Of a stretch of DNA of 26,825 nucleotides, positions 3,847 to 12,331 are shown piece after piece. This stretch comes from a virus: the IMG/VR virus record IMGVR_UViG_3300028844_006432, positions 1 through 26,825 of that record; one strand, written 5' to 3'. Under the pieces are notes generated by a model. That model was not told the DNA's origin. It was given only the letters and a program-made list of their open reading frames with translations, and made no database searches. Both the position numbers and the translations under genes were made by a program. Numbering within the stretch: position 1 is the first letter of the stretch; each line of letters opens with the position of its first letter.

Positions 3847-5277
3847 GTGCAAGTAACGGCCGGAATGATCGACGCGATGCGGGCGAGGGTGGAGAGGGCT
3901 AACGACCCGCTGCGCCGCTACTGGCACGGCGAGCCCGGTAAGGGTGGCATGAGCCCGGGGCAACGGCGGTTCCACGAGGAGGACTGCCGCAAGCGGGCGT
4001 GTCGCGCAGCCAATCAGGTCGGGAAGACCCGGGCCGGCGCTGCAGAGGCATGGGCCCACGCTGAAGGCTCACACCCATTCCGCGAGGTCAAGGTCCCGCC
4101 GACGCACGGCTTGATCATCGTGGGGATCGTCGCCGAGCATTGGCCTGTCGTGTCGCAGAAGCTGCACGAGGTCGAGCCAGTCGGCGTCCTCCACGCGGCA
4201 TGCCACTACGTCGAGGGCAAGGGGTACGCCTACCGCGGCCGGTCCATGATCGCCCTCGCCAACGGGTCCACGATGGTCCCGAAGTCGGGCAAGCAGTCTG
4301 TGATCGCCCTGGCGTCGGGGACCTATGACTGGCTCTGGATCGACGAGCCGCCGAAGCGCACGCATTGGGGTGAGGCTCTATCCCGCGTCGCCGTCCGCGG
4401 CGGACCCGTCTGGCTGACGTTCACGCCGATTGACGTAGGCCAGTCGCTTACATGGCTGCGCCACAAGCTGGAGTTGACGGACGGGCACGAGGGCGACCAC
4501 GACCCGGGTTGGTCGCAGACTGTGATCGGCCTCAACATCGAGGACTGCCCGCACCGGACGGCGCAGGACATCGCCGAGCAGATGTCGATCTATCTGGAGT
4601 GGGAGCGCGTGCAGCGCACCACGGGCGGCTGGGAGGGCATCAGCGGCGCGCGTCGCCTCGCCAACTTCGACGGAACGCAGACGTTTGAATGGGGCGGCTT
4701 CGCCTCCCTGCCCGGCCTCGTGGGCGACGATCTGCGCGTCGGCCTCTCAGCGGACCACGGGGAGCGCGCAGGGGCTGAACTGTGGCACTTGTACGTCTGG
4801 ACGCCCCGACCGCTCAAGGCGTGGGTCCTGGGCGAGTACGAGTCGTCAGCGGCCACCACGGTCGAGCGGGACGCCTCCCACGTTCGGGAGTTGCTGACGA
4901 AGTTCGGGCTTCGCGTCGGCGACGTTGACCGCTGGACCGGCGACATCAACTCAGCGGGCAAGGGCGAGAACCCCGGCGTGCGCGTCAACGAACTGTTTGA
5001 GCGCGAGTTCAACCTGCGTCGCGGCACCATCGAGACGCCGAAGAAAGGCGCTGGCTCCGTCGAGTGGGGAACGCGCGTTCTGAACTACGCATTCGGGGAG
5101 GACCGCTTGTGGATCGAGAAGGCTTGCGCCGCCACGCTTGAGTGCGTCCGCCGCTGGGAGGGGACGAACATCGGCAACGACAAGGACCGGAAGCACGCGA
5201 TCGACACGCTGCGCTACGGTGCAGGTGAGGTGCTGGAGGACATCATGCCGGGGGCTGCGTTGCGGTTCCGGGCATGA
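3847..5277 (+). CDS. terL: Terminase large subunit
   Basis: ATP-driven DNA packaging motor and headful or cos nuclease. Numbered from the GTG at 3847, the N-terminal ATPase has a Walker A-like NQVGKT (residues 56-61), a Walker B LWIDE (163-167) and a coupling motif LTFTP (190-194). The C-terminal RNase H-like nuclease shows SADHG (Asp303), Asp366 in the GDINSAGKG stretch, and KHAIDTLRYGA (Asp453). The length, 476 aa, is normal. The GTG at 3847 lacks a clear ribosome site; ATG at 3865 or 3877 would be equally possible and remove only 6-10 residues. No small terminase gene lies next to it in the window. Confidence 0.93.
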   Translation: MQVTAGMIDAMRARVERANDPLRRYWHGEPGKGGMSPGQRRFHEEDCRKRACRAANQVGKTRAGAAEAWAHAEGSHPFREVKVPPTHGLIIVGIVAEHWPVVSQKLHEVEPVGVLHAACHYVEGKGYAYRGRSMIALANGSTMVPKSGKQSVIALASGTYDWLWIDEPPKRTHWGEALSRVAVRGGPVWLTFTPIDVGQSLTWLRHKLELTDGHEGDHDPGWSQTVIGLNIEDCPHRTAQDIAEQMSIYLEWERVQRTTGGWEGISGARRLANFDGTQTFEWGGFASLPGLVGDDLRVGLSADHGERAGAELWHLYVWTPRPLKAWVLGEYESSAATTVERDASHVRELLTKFGLRVGDVDRWTGDINSAGKGENPGVRVNELFEREFNLRRGTIETPKKGAGSVEWGTRVLNYAFGEDRLWIEKACAATLECVRRWEGTNIGNDKDRKHAIDTLRYGAGEVLEDIMPGAALRFRA

Positions 5278-5510
5278 CCTCCCGCATCTTCATCGACACC
5301 AACGCCCTGCGCGCCAACCGCAAGGACAAGGGCTGTCGCCCCTGCATCGTGGTAGATGGGCCGGACGGCAGGCGCGAGGCGCACGGGCTGGTGATCTCTG
5401 CGGACGGTGTCGAAATCGCCCGACTCGTCTACGACCCCGACAAGCCCTGGAGCGGTACGGCAGAGGTCTGGGTTGAGGTCGCGCCCGGCAAGTCAATCGA
5501 ATTTAGCTAA
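5274..5510 (+). CDS. Small protein of unknown function, 78 aa
   Basis: ATGA overlap with the terminase stop indicates translational coupling. The sequence has a short Arg/Lys-rich N-terminus with a CRPC (residues 21-24), and the rest looks all-beta (CIVVDGPDG, HGLVISADGVEIARLVYDP, AEVWVEVAPG). I do not recognise a family. Its place between terminase and portal suggests a packaging accessory, but nothing in the sequence proves it. Confidence 0.65.
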   Translation: MTSRIFIDTNALRANRKDKGCRPCIVVDGPDGRREAHGLVISADGVEIARLVYDPDKPWSGTAEVWVEVAPGKSIEFS

Positions 5511-5548
5511 ACGTTGACGGCTCGATTGTATGCTGCAAGCATTCGACG

Positions 5549-7156
5549 GTGGCTGGCCGAATCGACGCATCCTACGACCTTGAGTCCCTGCCTCCGCTTC
5601 CGGGCGGCTCGGCCGACTTCGCCCGTCGCTCGGAGGCTGCGCGCCGCGAGCGGCTGCTTTCTGGGGCGTGGCGCCAAGACCTGATCGAGCGCATCGCCGA
5701 GCGGTTCGGCAGCGACTCTCAGCGAAAGCGCGTCATGGGCACGCCGGCCCTCACGAGCAACCTTGCTGCCTCCGTCGCTCGCCAACTGTCCCGACTCTAC
5801 GACCGCGAGGGCGGGACCAGCGTGGACGGCGAGGCGATCCGAGAGGGCGACGCCACGGCCATGTTCGTCAAGGCGATGTCGCAGGCCGGACTGTGGACGA
5901 TGGGCCGCCGCCTCCAGCGCGCAGTCAACGTCGTCCGCGATGGGGTGCGCCGCGTCGATGTCGTTGGGCCCGAGGGCAACCGCAAGTTGCGGCTGATGAA
6001 CGTCCCGCTCTCGCACTGCTACATGGAGGGCGCCGCCGAGTGCCCGGAAGATGTGGCCGCGTTCATTCATGCCCGCCCTCGGCAAATCGCCGGCCACCGC
6101 TCCCCGCCGTGGACCTGGGACGTATTCGACATCTCCGACCCCGCGAACCCGCAGCGCCGCGTCTTGCTGGCCCGGGAGTTGAAGGCGGACGAGTCGTGGC
6201 GCTCGATGATCGGGGATCCTGACTTCGACGTTACGGCCGAGGCGCTGGGGCTGCCGGAGGGTTCGTCCAACGACGCGCGGTCGGGTGACGCCTACGAGGC
6301 TCGCTACGCGGACAGCGGGCGCCCGTTTGTCCCGATCTCGATGTACCGACTTGAGCGCAGCGGTCGGATGACCACGCCGTTTGAGGGCGCCGAGATCGTC
6401 GAGGCTACTTACGAGTTCGGGGAACTCTGGCACTTCTGGGACCACACCGTGTTTACGGCGTCGTGGCCTCAGAGGTACACGGTCAACGTGGATTTGATCG
6501 GCGCGTCCGGCTCCCCGTCCGGGGACCTCGCGGCCGGGTCGTTCAACGAGATCGAGTCGGACCCGTCGAACCTGCTCCAGTTCAAGAGCCGCGGGAACCT
6601 GCCGGCGCAACTCGGACAGTGGATGTCTGGCGCGGACCCGTCCGCGTTGCAGATGGCGATCCAAGAGCGGCAAGACGCCGTGCTGTCGGAGATGGGCGTT
6701 GCGGGCGGTGCCGAGGCTCGGTCCACGGGGTCGGCCCGCAGCGGCTTTGCCATCGAGCTTGACCGCGCCACCATCCGTGAGGCGCAGACGCGCCAGGAGC
6801 CGTCGTTCTCGATGGCGGACGCGGAGATTTTGGGCAAGGCGGCTGCCCTGTCGAACCGGGAAGCCTTGTTCGGCTCGGTCCCCGAAGAGGGCTGGCAGGT
6901 CGCATACGCTGGCCTCCCGCCGTCCCGCGAGGAGCGCGAGTCCGTCCGTCAGCAGGTCGAGACGATGGGCGACATGGGCGTCAAGCCGTCCCGTCCGTGG
7001 ATCGTTGCAAACGTGCTCGGCGTCGCGCCGGACACGGCGAAGTCCCTGCTGGCTCAGTGGACGCAAGACGAGATCGAGGAGCGCCGCGCCGCGGCGATGG
7101 CCGGGCTGCCGCCTGTGCCCCAGCCTCCCACCGCACCGAGGGATGACACAGCATGA
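5549..7156 (+). CDS. Portal protein
   Basis: Dodecameric channel at the capsid vertex through which DNA is packaged. The call rests on its 535-residue length, its position between terminase and scaffold/coat, and portal-like composition. It has a helical N-terminus with AERFGSDSQRKRVMGTPALTSN, a central mixed domain, an Ala/Gln-rich helical segment (ALQMAIQERQDAVLSEMG) resembling the portal stem/clip region, and a Pro-rich C-terminal tail. It resembles SPP1 gp6-type portals in layout. The GTG start at 5549 has only a weak ribosome site after a 38-nt gap from 5510. Confidence 0.82.
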   Translation: MAGRIDASYDLESLPPLPGGSADFARRSEAARRERLLSGAWRQDLIERIAERFGSDSQRKRVMGTPALTSNLAASVARQLSRLYDREGGTSVDGEAIREGDATAMFVKAMSQAGLWTMGRRLQRAVNVVRDGVRRVDVVGPEGNRKLRLMNVPLSHCYMEGAAECPEDVAAFIHARPRQIAGHRSPPWTWDVFDISDPANPQRRVLLARELKADESWRSMIGDPDFDVTAEALGLPEGSSNDARSGDAYEARYADSGRPFVPISMYRLERSGRMTTPFEGAEIVEATYEFGELWHFWDHTVFTASWPQRYTVNVDLIGASGSPSGDLAAGSFNEIESDPSNLLQFKSRGNLPAQLGQWMSGADPSALQMAIQERQDAVLSEMGVAGGAEARSTGSARSGFAIELDRATIREAQTRQEPSFSMADAEILGKAAALSNREALFGSVPEEGWQVAYAGLPPSREERESVRQQVETMGDMGVKPSRPWIVANVLGVAPDTAKSLLAQWTQDEIEERRAAAMAGLPPVPQPPTAPRDDTA

Positions 7157-7809
7157 GCGACGAGACGAACGACCAGCACGCAAGTGGGCTCCAAGCGGAG
7201 ATCACCCGAGTCCGAGAAGCCAAGCGCGTCGCAGAGGCTGCGCTCGCCGCGGAGAAGGCCGCCCACGCGGAGACGCGGACCGCGCTCCAGACGAAGGGCG
7301 CCGAGTACACCGCGCTTGAGCAGAAGGCTGGCGCGTTCCAGGCTGAAGCGACCGCCGCCGCCGACGCCATGAAGCGGGCCACCGCCGCCGAGTCGCAGGC
7401 CGCGACGCTTGAGAAGCACATGCAGATCCTCGCCCTCCCGGGAATGCGGGTGGACGACCCCGACGTTCGGGATCTGGTCCTGCTCAAGTACGAGAAGGCG
7501 GTTGCCGAGGCTGGCGACGCGGCCCCCGCCTTCGCGGACTACCTGACCGGCATGGCTGACGCCCCGCTGTTCTCGACGTTCAAGACCGCGGCGCAGAGCG
7601 CGGCCCCTCCGGCGAAGGCGGACACGCCCCCCGCTGTCGTTCCGCCAGTCGAGACGGCCCCGCCTGTCACTCCGCCGCCCATCACCCGGGACACGACCGT
7701 GGTTGATGTCCCGCCGAACGGCGGCGGTCAGAGCATCTGGAAGCGCCTCGCGGACAACCCCGACGGCGTCCGCACCGAATTCGGAATCCCGAAGCCCGCC
7801 GTGGGCTAA
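7153..7809 (+). CDS. Capsid scaffolding protein
   Basis: Overlaps the portal stop as ATGA. Residues ~10-95 are an uninterrupted Ala/Glu/Lys-rich coiled coil (EITRVREAKRVAEAALAAEK, QAATLEKHMQIL). A short folded stretch follows, then a Pro/Ala/Val-rich linker (~150-190), and a conserved-looking C-terminal tail ending GIPKPAVG. Coiled coil, low complexity and position directly upstream of the coat gene are typical of scaffolds that guide procapsid assembly and are later removed. No protease motif is seen here, so maturation cleavage, if any, needs another protein. Confidence 0.78.
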   Translation: MSDETNDQHASGLQAEITRVREAKRVAEAALAAEKAAHAETRTALQTKGAEYTALEQKAGAFQAEATAAADAMKRATAAESQAATLEKHMQILALPGMRVDDPDVRDLVLLKYEKAVAEAGDAAPAFADYLTGMADAPLFSTFKTAAQSAAPPAKADTPPAVVPPVETAPPVTPPPITRDTTVVDVPPNGGGQSIWKRLADNPDGVRTEFGIPKPAVG

Positions 7810-7822
7810 CGGATACAAACGC

Positions 7823-7880
7823 TTGACAGTCCGCGTTGGATTGTCAATCGTTTCGATACAACCCGGCTCGCAATCCGGGT
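7823..7880 (+). promoter_or_regulatory. Structured gap before the coat gene
   Basis: The 124-nt gap contains an inverted repeat TTGACA (7823-7828) and TGTCAA (7842-7847) 13 bases apart. Next comes a perfect 6-bp hairpin, ACCCGG-8-CCGGGT (7861-7880). TTGACA is a perfect -35, but I find no acceptable -10 at 15-19 nt, so a coat-gene promoter is only possible. An operator or mRNA-stability element is an alternative. Confidence 0.45.
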
Positions 7881-7933
7881 CGCCACCGTTAAGGGCGTAA
7901 CAGCGAGCCACAGCAAGCCAAGGAGGCTTGACC

Positions 7934-8851
7934 GTGGCAAACACGACTTACGCGACTGATGGTGCCGCTCTGCGGCTGGCCGAGGTGCCCACTGCCCTCC
8001 TGCACCTCAACCTTGCCGACCGCGTGGACCTCTCCGCGCTGTGTGTGGACCTCGGCGACGCCGCTGGTTCCGGCTCCAGCGTCGGGCACGTTCCCACGCT
8101 GACCCTGACCGACAACCTCTCGGCGACCGCCGCTGAGGACACCGACATCGCCGCGACCAGCATCTCCAGCGGACAGGTCCAGTTGACCGTCGTTCGCTAC
8201 TCGCTGGTCCGCAAGTTCTCCGACCTGTTCGCCGGCACCTCGGGTCCCGGTCAGGCCGGTCCCGAACTGATCGCCGCCGACGCCGCGAACGCCATCAGCC
8301 GCACCCGCTCGGGTCTGGTCGCTGGCCTGTTCGGTTCGGCGTCCAACGACGTTGGCGACTCGGGCGTGGACCTGAGCGTGTCCAACGTCTACTCGGCGAT
8401 GTACCAGCTCATGAACGACGGCAACTCGCCGCGGTTCGCGTGCGTCCTCGCCCCCGTCCAGCTCACCGACTTCATGGAAGACATGCGCGGTGAGGCCGGT
8501 CCCCAGCAGTGGATCCCGGCGTCGCAGGCGATGCTCGCGGCCAAGGGCCCCGGGTTCTCGGGCGAGTGGAACGGCATCGAGTTCTACACGAGCCCCGAGG
8601 TGGACACCGCGAACGCGGGCGCTGACCGTCAGGGCTGCATGTTCGCTCAGGGTGCCATCGGCTACCGCGAGATGTCGCTCAACGGCATCCCGGGCATCGC
8701 CGGCATCTCGGGCATCCCGGCTGGCCTCCGCGCCGCGATCGAGTTCGACCGCACCGGCACGGCGGCTACCAGCGCCTACACCGTCCACTACTACCCCGCG
8801 TTCTCGGTCCTTGAGGCCGATCGCATGGTGTCGCTGACCAGCGACGCCTGA
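7934..8851 (+). CDS. Major capsid protein
   Basis: The HK97-fold coat is assigned by position after scaffold, 305-residue length, and beta-rich composition with Gly/Ala/Ser loops. A typical segment is VVRYSLVRKFSDLF, followed by a helical spine (ELIAADAANAISRTRSGLVAGLFG). I choose the GTG at 7934 because AGGAGG sits seven bases upstream; a TTG at 7928 would be too close. No N-terminal delta domain is present, in line with a separate scaffold gene. The strong ribosome site, upstream gap and downstream hairpin all fit a gene tuned for high output. Confidence 0.87.
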   Translation: MANTTYATDGAALRLAEVPTALLHLNLADRVDLSALCVDLGDAAGSGSSVGHVPTLTLTDNLSATAAEDTDIAATSISSGQVQLTVVRYSLVRKFSDLFAGTSGPGQAGPELIAADAANAISRTRSGLVAGLFGSASNDVGDSGVDLSVSNVYSAMYQLMNDGNSPRFACVLAPVQLTDFMEDMRGEAGPQQWIPASQAMLAAKGPGFSGEWNGIEFYTSPEVDTANAGADRQGCMFAQGAIGYREMSLNGIPGIAGISGIPAGLRAAIEFDRTGTAATSAYTVHYYPAFSVLEADRMVSLTSDA

Positions 8852-8857
8852 TGAGTC

Positions 8858-8892
8858 GGGCCGGCGCCGGGGGTTGTCCTCGGCGTCGGCCC
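8858..8892 (+). terminator. Strong hairpin after the coat gene
   Basis: GGGCCGGCGCCG (8858-8869) pairs with CGGCGTCGGCCC (8881-8892) in a 12-bp stem with one G-U pair, and further pairs are possible inside the loop. It starts six bases after the coat stop. No T run follows, so it is either a weak or factor-dependent terminator or a 3' end protector that raises coat mRNA relative to downstream genes. Confidence 0.6.
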
Positions 8893-8929
8893 ACATCGTC
8901 CTCCCGGGTAGTGCAGCAAGGAGAGCCCT

Positions 8930-9616
8930 GTGGCTGTCAATAAGCAAAAGCTGACCGATGTCAATTCGGTCGAGGCCGTGCGCCCGTCCCGCAAGGATCT
9001 GCGGGGGAACCGCGAGTTCCGAATGGTCCACTACCCGAATCACTGGAACTTCGACGACACGAGCGGCGAGTTCCTGCCTGGGCTCAAGACCTTCTCTGCC
9101 ACGCCCGGCTGCAATGGGACGCCGCAGAACGGCAACCTGTCGAACGTCCGCTCGATGGTCGCTGACCGGGGCGGCATCTTCCTTGAGATCGGCGAGGCTG
9201 GCCGCCGGCAGGGTCTTGGCGAGTACGCCGACTACGTCGAGTTCTCGATCAACGACGCGAACCAGCGCCACTTCCACACGCAGTGGACGACGTTCGACCA
9301 GATCGGAAACCGGGTCTTCCCGCGGCACGACGAGCAGGGTGCCAAGGACTTCGCGCGCTACCTCGTGGAGAAGGGCATCGTTCGCCCGCTGCACCCGCAG
9401 ATCAAGGAGCAGTTGATCGACGCCCAGCGGCGCCGCGTCAACGGTGTCCGCAACCGTCCCAACCGGGACTCGGAGGCGCAGGCCCAGCAGGACCGGCTCG
9501 ACGCGATGCGTCAGGGCGTTTCGGTCGCTGCGGTCAAGGAGGCCCGGGAGAACCCGACCTCGCCGAAGCCTGCCCGCAAGCCGCGTGCCGCGAAGTCTGC
9601 CGGGGTTGTGGCATGA
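8930..9616 (+). CDS. Head-region protein of unknown function, 228 aa
   Basis: GTG start with AAGGAG upstream. Residues ~25-150 look like a folded domain with many aromatic and His residues (MVHYPNHWNFDDTSGEFLPGL, RHFHTQWTTFDQIGNR). The C-terminal ~80 residues are highly charged and helical and end in a basic Ala/Lys/Pro tail (KPARKPRAAKSAG), which could contact DNA or the capsid interior. I do not recognise the family. Position right after the coat gene suggests a minor head component. Confidence 0.75.
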   Translation: MAVNKQKLTDVNSVEAVRPSRKDLRGNREFRMVHYPNHWNFDDTSGEFLPGLKTFSATPGCNGTPQNGNLSNVRSMVADRGGIFLEIGEAGRRQGLGEYADYVEFSINDANQRHFHTQWTTFDQIGNRVFPRHDEQGAKDFARYLVEKGIVRPLHPQIKEQLIDAQRRRVNGVRNRPNRDSEAQAQQDRLDAMRQGVSVAAVKEARENPTSPKPARKPRAAKSAGVVA

Positions 9617-9783
9617 GCAAGCCCGATCTGAACACTACCGCCGGACGCGAGCGAGACGCCCGCACCCGTATCGACAACATGACCAACCACCTCACCCGCC
9701 ACGGCACCGACGCGCGACGCGCCCGGGAGATCGCGGTGGGCGAGGCCCGCAAAGCCGACCGGAAGCGCAGCGAGCGCAACTAA
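9613..9783 (+). CDS. Small basic helical protein, 56 aa
   Basis: ATGA overlap with the preceding stop. Nearly a quarter of residues are Arg or Lys (RERDARTRI, ARKADRKRSERN), with a His-containing middle (NHLTRHGTDARRARE). It is probably a single helical unit. Possible roles are DNA or RNA binding, or an internal head peptide. No known family recognised. Confidence 0.65.
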   Translation: MSKPDLNTTAGRERDARTRIDNMTNHLTRHGTDARRAREIAVGEARKADRKRSERN

Positions 9784-9788
9784 CCCCT

Positions 9789-9813
9789 GCCCGTGAGGGC
9801 TGCCCTTCGGGGC
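9789..9813 (+). other. Tandem tetraloop hairpins before 9825
   Basis: Two adjacent 4-bp stems of identical sequence: GCCC-GTGA-GGGC (9789-9800), with a GNRA-type loop, and GCCC-TTCG-GGGC (9802-9813), with a UUCG loop. They end two bases before the GGAG ribosome site of the next gene. They could act as an RNA processing block or pause. There is no T run. Four-base stems can also arise by chance in G+C-rich DNA. Confidence 0.5.
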
Positions 9814-9824
9814 TGGAGTGAACC

Positions 9825-10601
9825 ATGAAGATCCAAGACCGCCAGGGCGCGCAGCCCCGCATCAAGAACGTCGTCCAGGCCAAGGCCGTTGTCCTCCCCT
9901 CCCGCTCGACCGAGAAGGACCGCGGCGCCGCCGCCGACTTCATCGTTCCTGTGGACACCGACTTCGTCGTGTTCGACGACTTCCTCGGCGATGCCGGCGA
10001 CGCGCTCGCTGCTCCCTGGACCGTGACCTCCACCGAGACGGGCGGAACGCCGGTCAAGGACTTCCTCGCGAACGGCACGGGCGGGATCTTCAAGCTGGCC
10101 GGCGACACGACCAGCGAGGCGCAGACCGTCCGGCTCGACTTCGGCGACCACCTGCCGATCGACTCGGCGAAGAACGCTGTGATCGAGGTCCGGGTCCAGG
10201 TCCAGTTCAACAGCACCGACACCGAGTTCACCGCCGACGAGCGGCTCGTGGTCGGCCTCGGCAGCGCCTACAACGCGACGCTGGACGATGTGGCGAAGAA
10301 CGCTTGGTTCCGCATCGAGGGCGCGAGCCTGAACCTGCTGGCCGAGGTGGACGACGGCACGACCGACGACGACGACAACGACACCGGGATCGACATCGTG
10401 GACGAGGCGTGGATCACGCTTCGGATCGACCTGAGCGACCCGGCCACGGTTCGCTTCTACGCCGACGGTGCGCTCGTCTCGGAGTTGGCTGCGTCGGCCA
10501 TGAACGGCAACGTCCAGCCCATCATCGCGTACCAGAAGGACGCGGGCGCCGAGGCTCAGGTCATCCTGATCGACTACGTCAAGGTCTGGTGCGAGCGATA
10601 G
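9825..10601 (+). CDS. LamG/concanavalin-like structural protein, 258 aa
   Basis: From about residue 45 the sequence is a beta sandwich with alternating strands typical of laminin-G/concanavalin-like lectin folds: FDDFLGD, IFKLAGDT, AVIEVRVQV, AWFRIEGASL, AWITLRIDLS, TVRFYADG. An acidic loop (DDGTTDDDDNDTG) could bind calcium. The first ~35 residues are basic and look unfolded, suitable for anchoring in a capsid. Position after the coat gene suggests a capsid decoration or head fibre with glycan-binding potential. The ATG has GGAG upstream. The assignment is by fold pattern only. Confidence 0.62.
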   Translation: MKIQDRQGAQPRIKNVVQAKAVVLPSRSTEKDRGAAADFIVPVDTDFVVFDDFLGDAGDALAAPWTVTSTETGGTPVKDFLANGTGGIFKLAGDTTSEAQTVRLDFGDHLPIDSAKNAVIEVRVQVQFNSTDTEFTADERLVVGLGSAYNATLDDVAKNAWFRIEGASLNLLAEVDDGTTDDDDNDTGIDIVDEAWITLRIDLSDPATVRFYADGALVSELAASAMNGNVQPIIAYQKDAGAEAQVILIDYVKVWCER

Positions 10602-10627
10602 GCCGGCAAGGCTGAAGGGAGCCCAGC

Positions 10628-10939
10628 ATGGCAATCAAAGCAGTTCACGCCGGAGACCCGGTCAAGGGGGTCCTCGCAGCCACCCAGGTTTCCTCGTCCT
10701 ACCTGGGCGCGGGCGAGTACGTCCAGATCGACAACGCCACGGCGTTCGACTTCTGGATTGACGATGAGTCGTTGATCATGACGTTCAAGGTGTCGTTCGA
10801 CGCGGGGACTACGTTCTCCGCGGATTGCACCCTGTCCGCTGGGGCCGTCTACACCATCGACTGCAAGAAGGGCCAGACCATGACCCTCGATGTCAAGGTG
10901 GACAGCGGCACCCCGAACCTCGGCGGTCAGGCGTACTGA
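10628..10939 (+). CDS. Small beta-rich structural protein, 103 aa
   Basis: Strong GGGAG site before the ATG. All-beta pattern (YVQIDNATAFDFWIDDES, LIMTFKVSFDAGTTFS, TMTLDVKVDSGT) with two Cys residues (67 and 79). No membrane segment. Size and place in the capsid module fit a decoration or head-stabilising protein, but I do not recognise a named family. The stop overlaps the next start as TGATG. Confidence 0.65.
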   Translation: MAIKAVHAGDPVKGVLAATQVSSSYLGAGEYVQIDNATAFDFWIDDESLIMTFKVSFDAGTTFSADCTLSAGAVYTIDCKKGQTMTLDVKVDSGTPNLGGQAY

Positions 10940-12331
10940 TGGGGGGCTACAAGCACAAGCCATCCGCCGCCGCGCTGGCGACCCCCTACACCGAGCTGAC
11001 CCTCGCGCTCACCCCTTCGTCGGGCACGCCGTCGAGCATCCTGCACGACGCGACGCTGGACGCGGGGCTGCTCAACGGGTGGGTGGTCGGAAACCCGGAG
11101 TCGAAGCTCACGGGCGCGGTGGACAACGGGACCACGCAGGATCTTGTGCTGGCGCAGGACAACCTGGGCGACGGCGATTGGGGTCAGTCCCAGGACCCGA
11201 CGCAGAAGGGCGTTTTTCTCCGTCTTCGGCGTCGCGATCTTCCAGAAGGAGCCTACGTCCGTTTCGGACCAGCCGTATGCGTACAGCGGATTCGGGCGCA
11301 CCGGCTCGACAACGCTGGTCGGACCGCGCGCGACGCTGTACGGCATCAACAGCAGCACGGAGTCGAGCACCGACGCGAACATCTCTTGCGGTGCGGGCGT
11401 GGAGATCACGGCCCATCTTGAGGTGGACGCGGACGGCAAGATCCGCATGTACTACACGCCCGACGGCGGCAGCAAGACGGAGCACGGCGCCCCGAGCGGC
11501 GACTACATCAACACGGTGGGCTCGCCCTTCTACGTTGCGATCGTCGGCTACGCGAACCACGCGAGCGGCGAGACGTTCAAGGTTCATCAGGTCGATGTGA
11601 CGGCGAACGCTGCGGCTAGCGCCACGCTGGGCGCGCAGTTGATCGCCGATCTGGACATGACCGCGCTGGGCTCCGCGGACTGGAGCGGCGCCGACGCCGA
11701 CCACACTGTGGCCGGTGTCACGGTCTCAGCGACGAACACAGCCGGCGCCTCGACGTTCGGGCCCGACGGCTCGACCGGCGTGAACATGGTTCCGAACTCG
11801 GGCGTAGACGACGACGGATCGGTTCGTGATGCGCCGCGGCTCGAAGTGGACCTGAGCGGCATTGTTCGGGGCGCGTGGCCGCACCCGCGCATCTGGGCCA
11901 CGGTCGAGTTCACGGTGGCCCTCGCAAGCAACGCGAACAACCACATCGACATCGGCGTCTGCCACGACGACGGCACGACAAGGGTGTTCGCCCGCCTCGA
12001 CGGCTCCGGGAACGTGATGGGCGGCCGGTCGAACAGCTCAGGCGGGGCCACCCAGGGCAGCACCGCGCTCGCAGCCGTTTGGATGGGGCTCGTGCCGCAC
12101 CTCGGCATGGGGTCGGTCTACGGCGGCACGGGCGGCGTCGAGGACGCTCCGGGCAGCGGCGACCATGTGACGCCGACGAATGCCTGGGGGCCCGCGGCTG
12201 GCGACATCGACTCGTGGTTCAACATGGCGAAGGCCGGGACGACCATCTATGTGGCGTGTGGCTCGCCGTCGGGGTCCGTTCCGACCCAGGTGCTGGTCCA
12301 GCGCATTCGGATTTGGGAGGTAGTGCCGTGA
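10939..12331 (+). CDS. LamG-like structural protein broken by a frame change
   Basis: Translation from the ATG at 10939 gives MGGYKHKPSAAALATPYTEL and continues sensibly to about 11211. The coherent protein then resumes one base forward, in the frame running to 12331 (FSVFGVAIFQKEPTSVSDQ...). The original frame degenerates into Arg-rich sequence and ends at 11421. Joined, the product is about 463 aa with one or two beta-sandwich domains (ITAHLEVDADGKIRMYYTPDG; WATVEFTVALASNANNHIDIG). The switch lies at a run of five Ts (11213-11217). Explanations are a sequence error of one T, a real frameshift mutation, or +1 recoding at TTT-C. The role is probably a capsid or neck decoration related to 9825-10601. 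Confidence 0.7.
11212..11218 (+). other. Frame-change site in the 10939-12331 gene
   Basis: Zero-frame codons read GGC GTT TTT CTC. Moving one base forward at TTT gives TTC TCC GTC and a continuous protein. A tRNA-Phe slipping from TTT to TTC would do this, but loss of one T from the homopolymer would too. Confidence 0.55.

Noticed and set aside
5514-5542. TTGACG (5514-5519) as a -35 box before the portal gene
   Set aside because: The sequence 15-19 nt downstream has no resemblance to a -10 box, and TATGCT lies only nine bases away.
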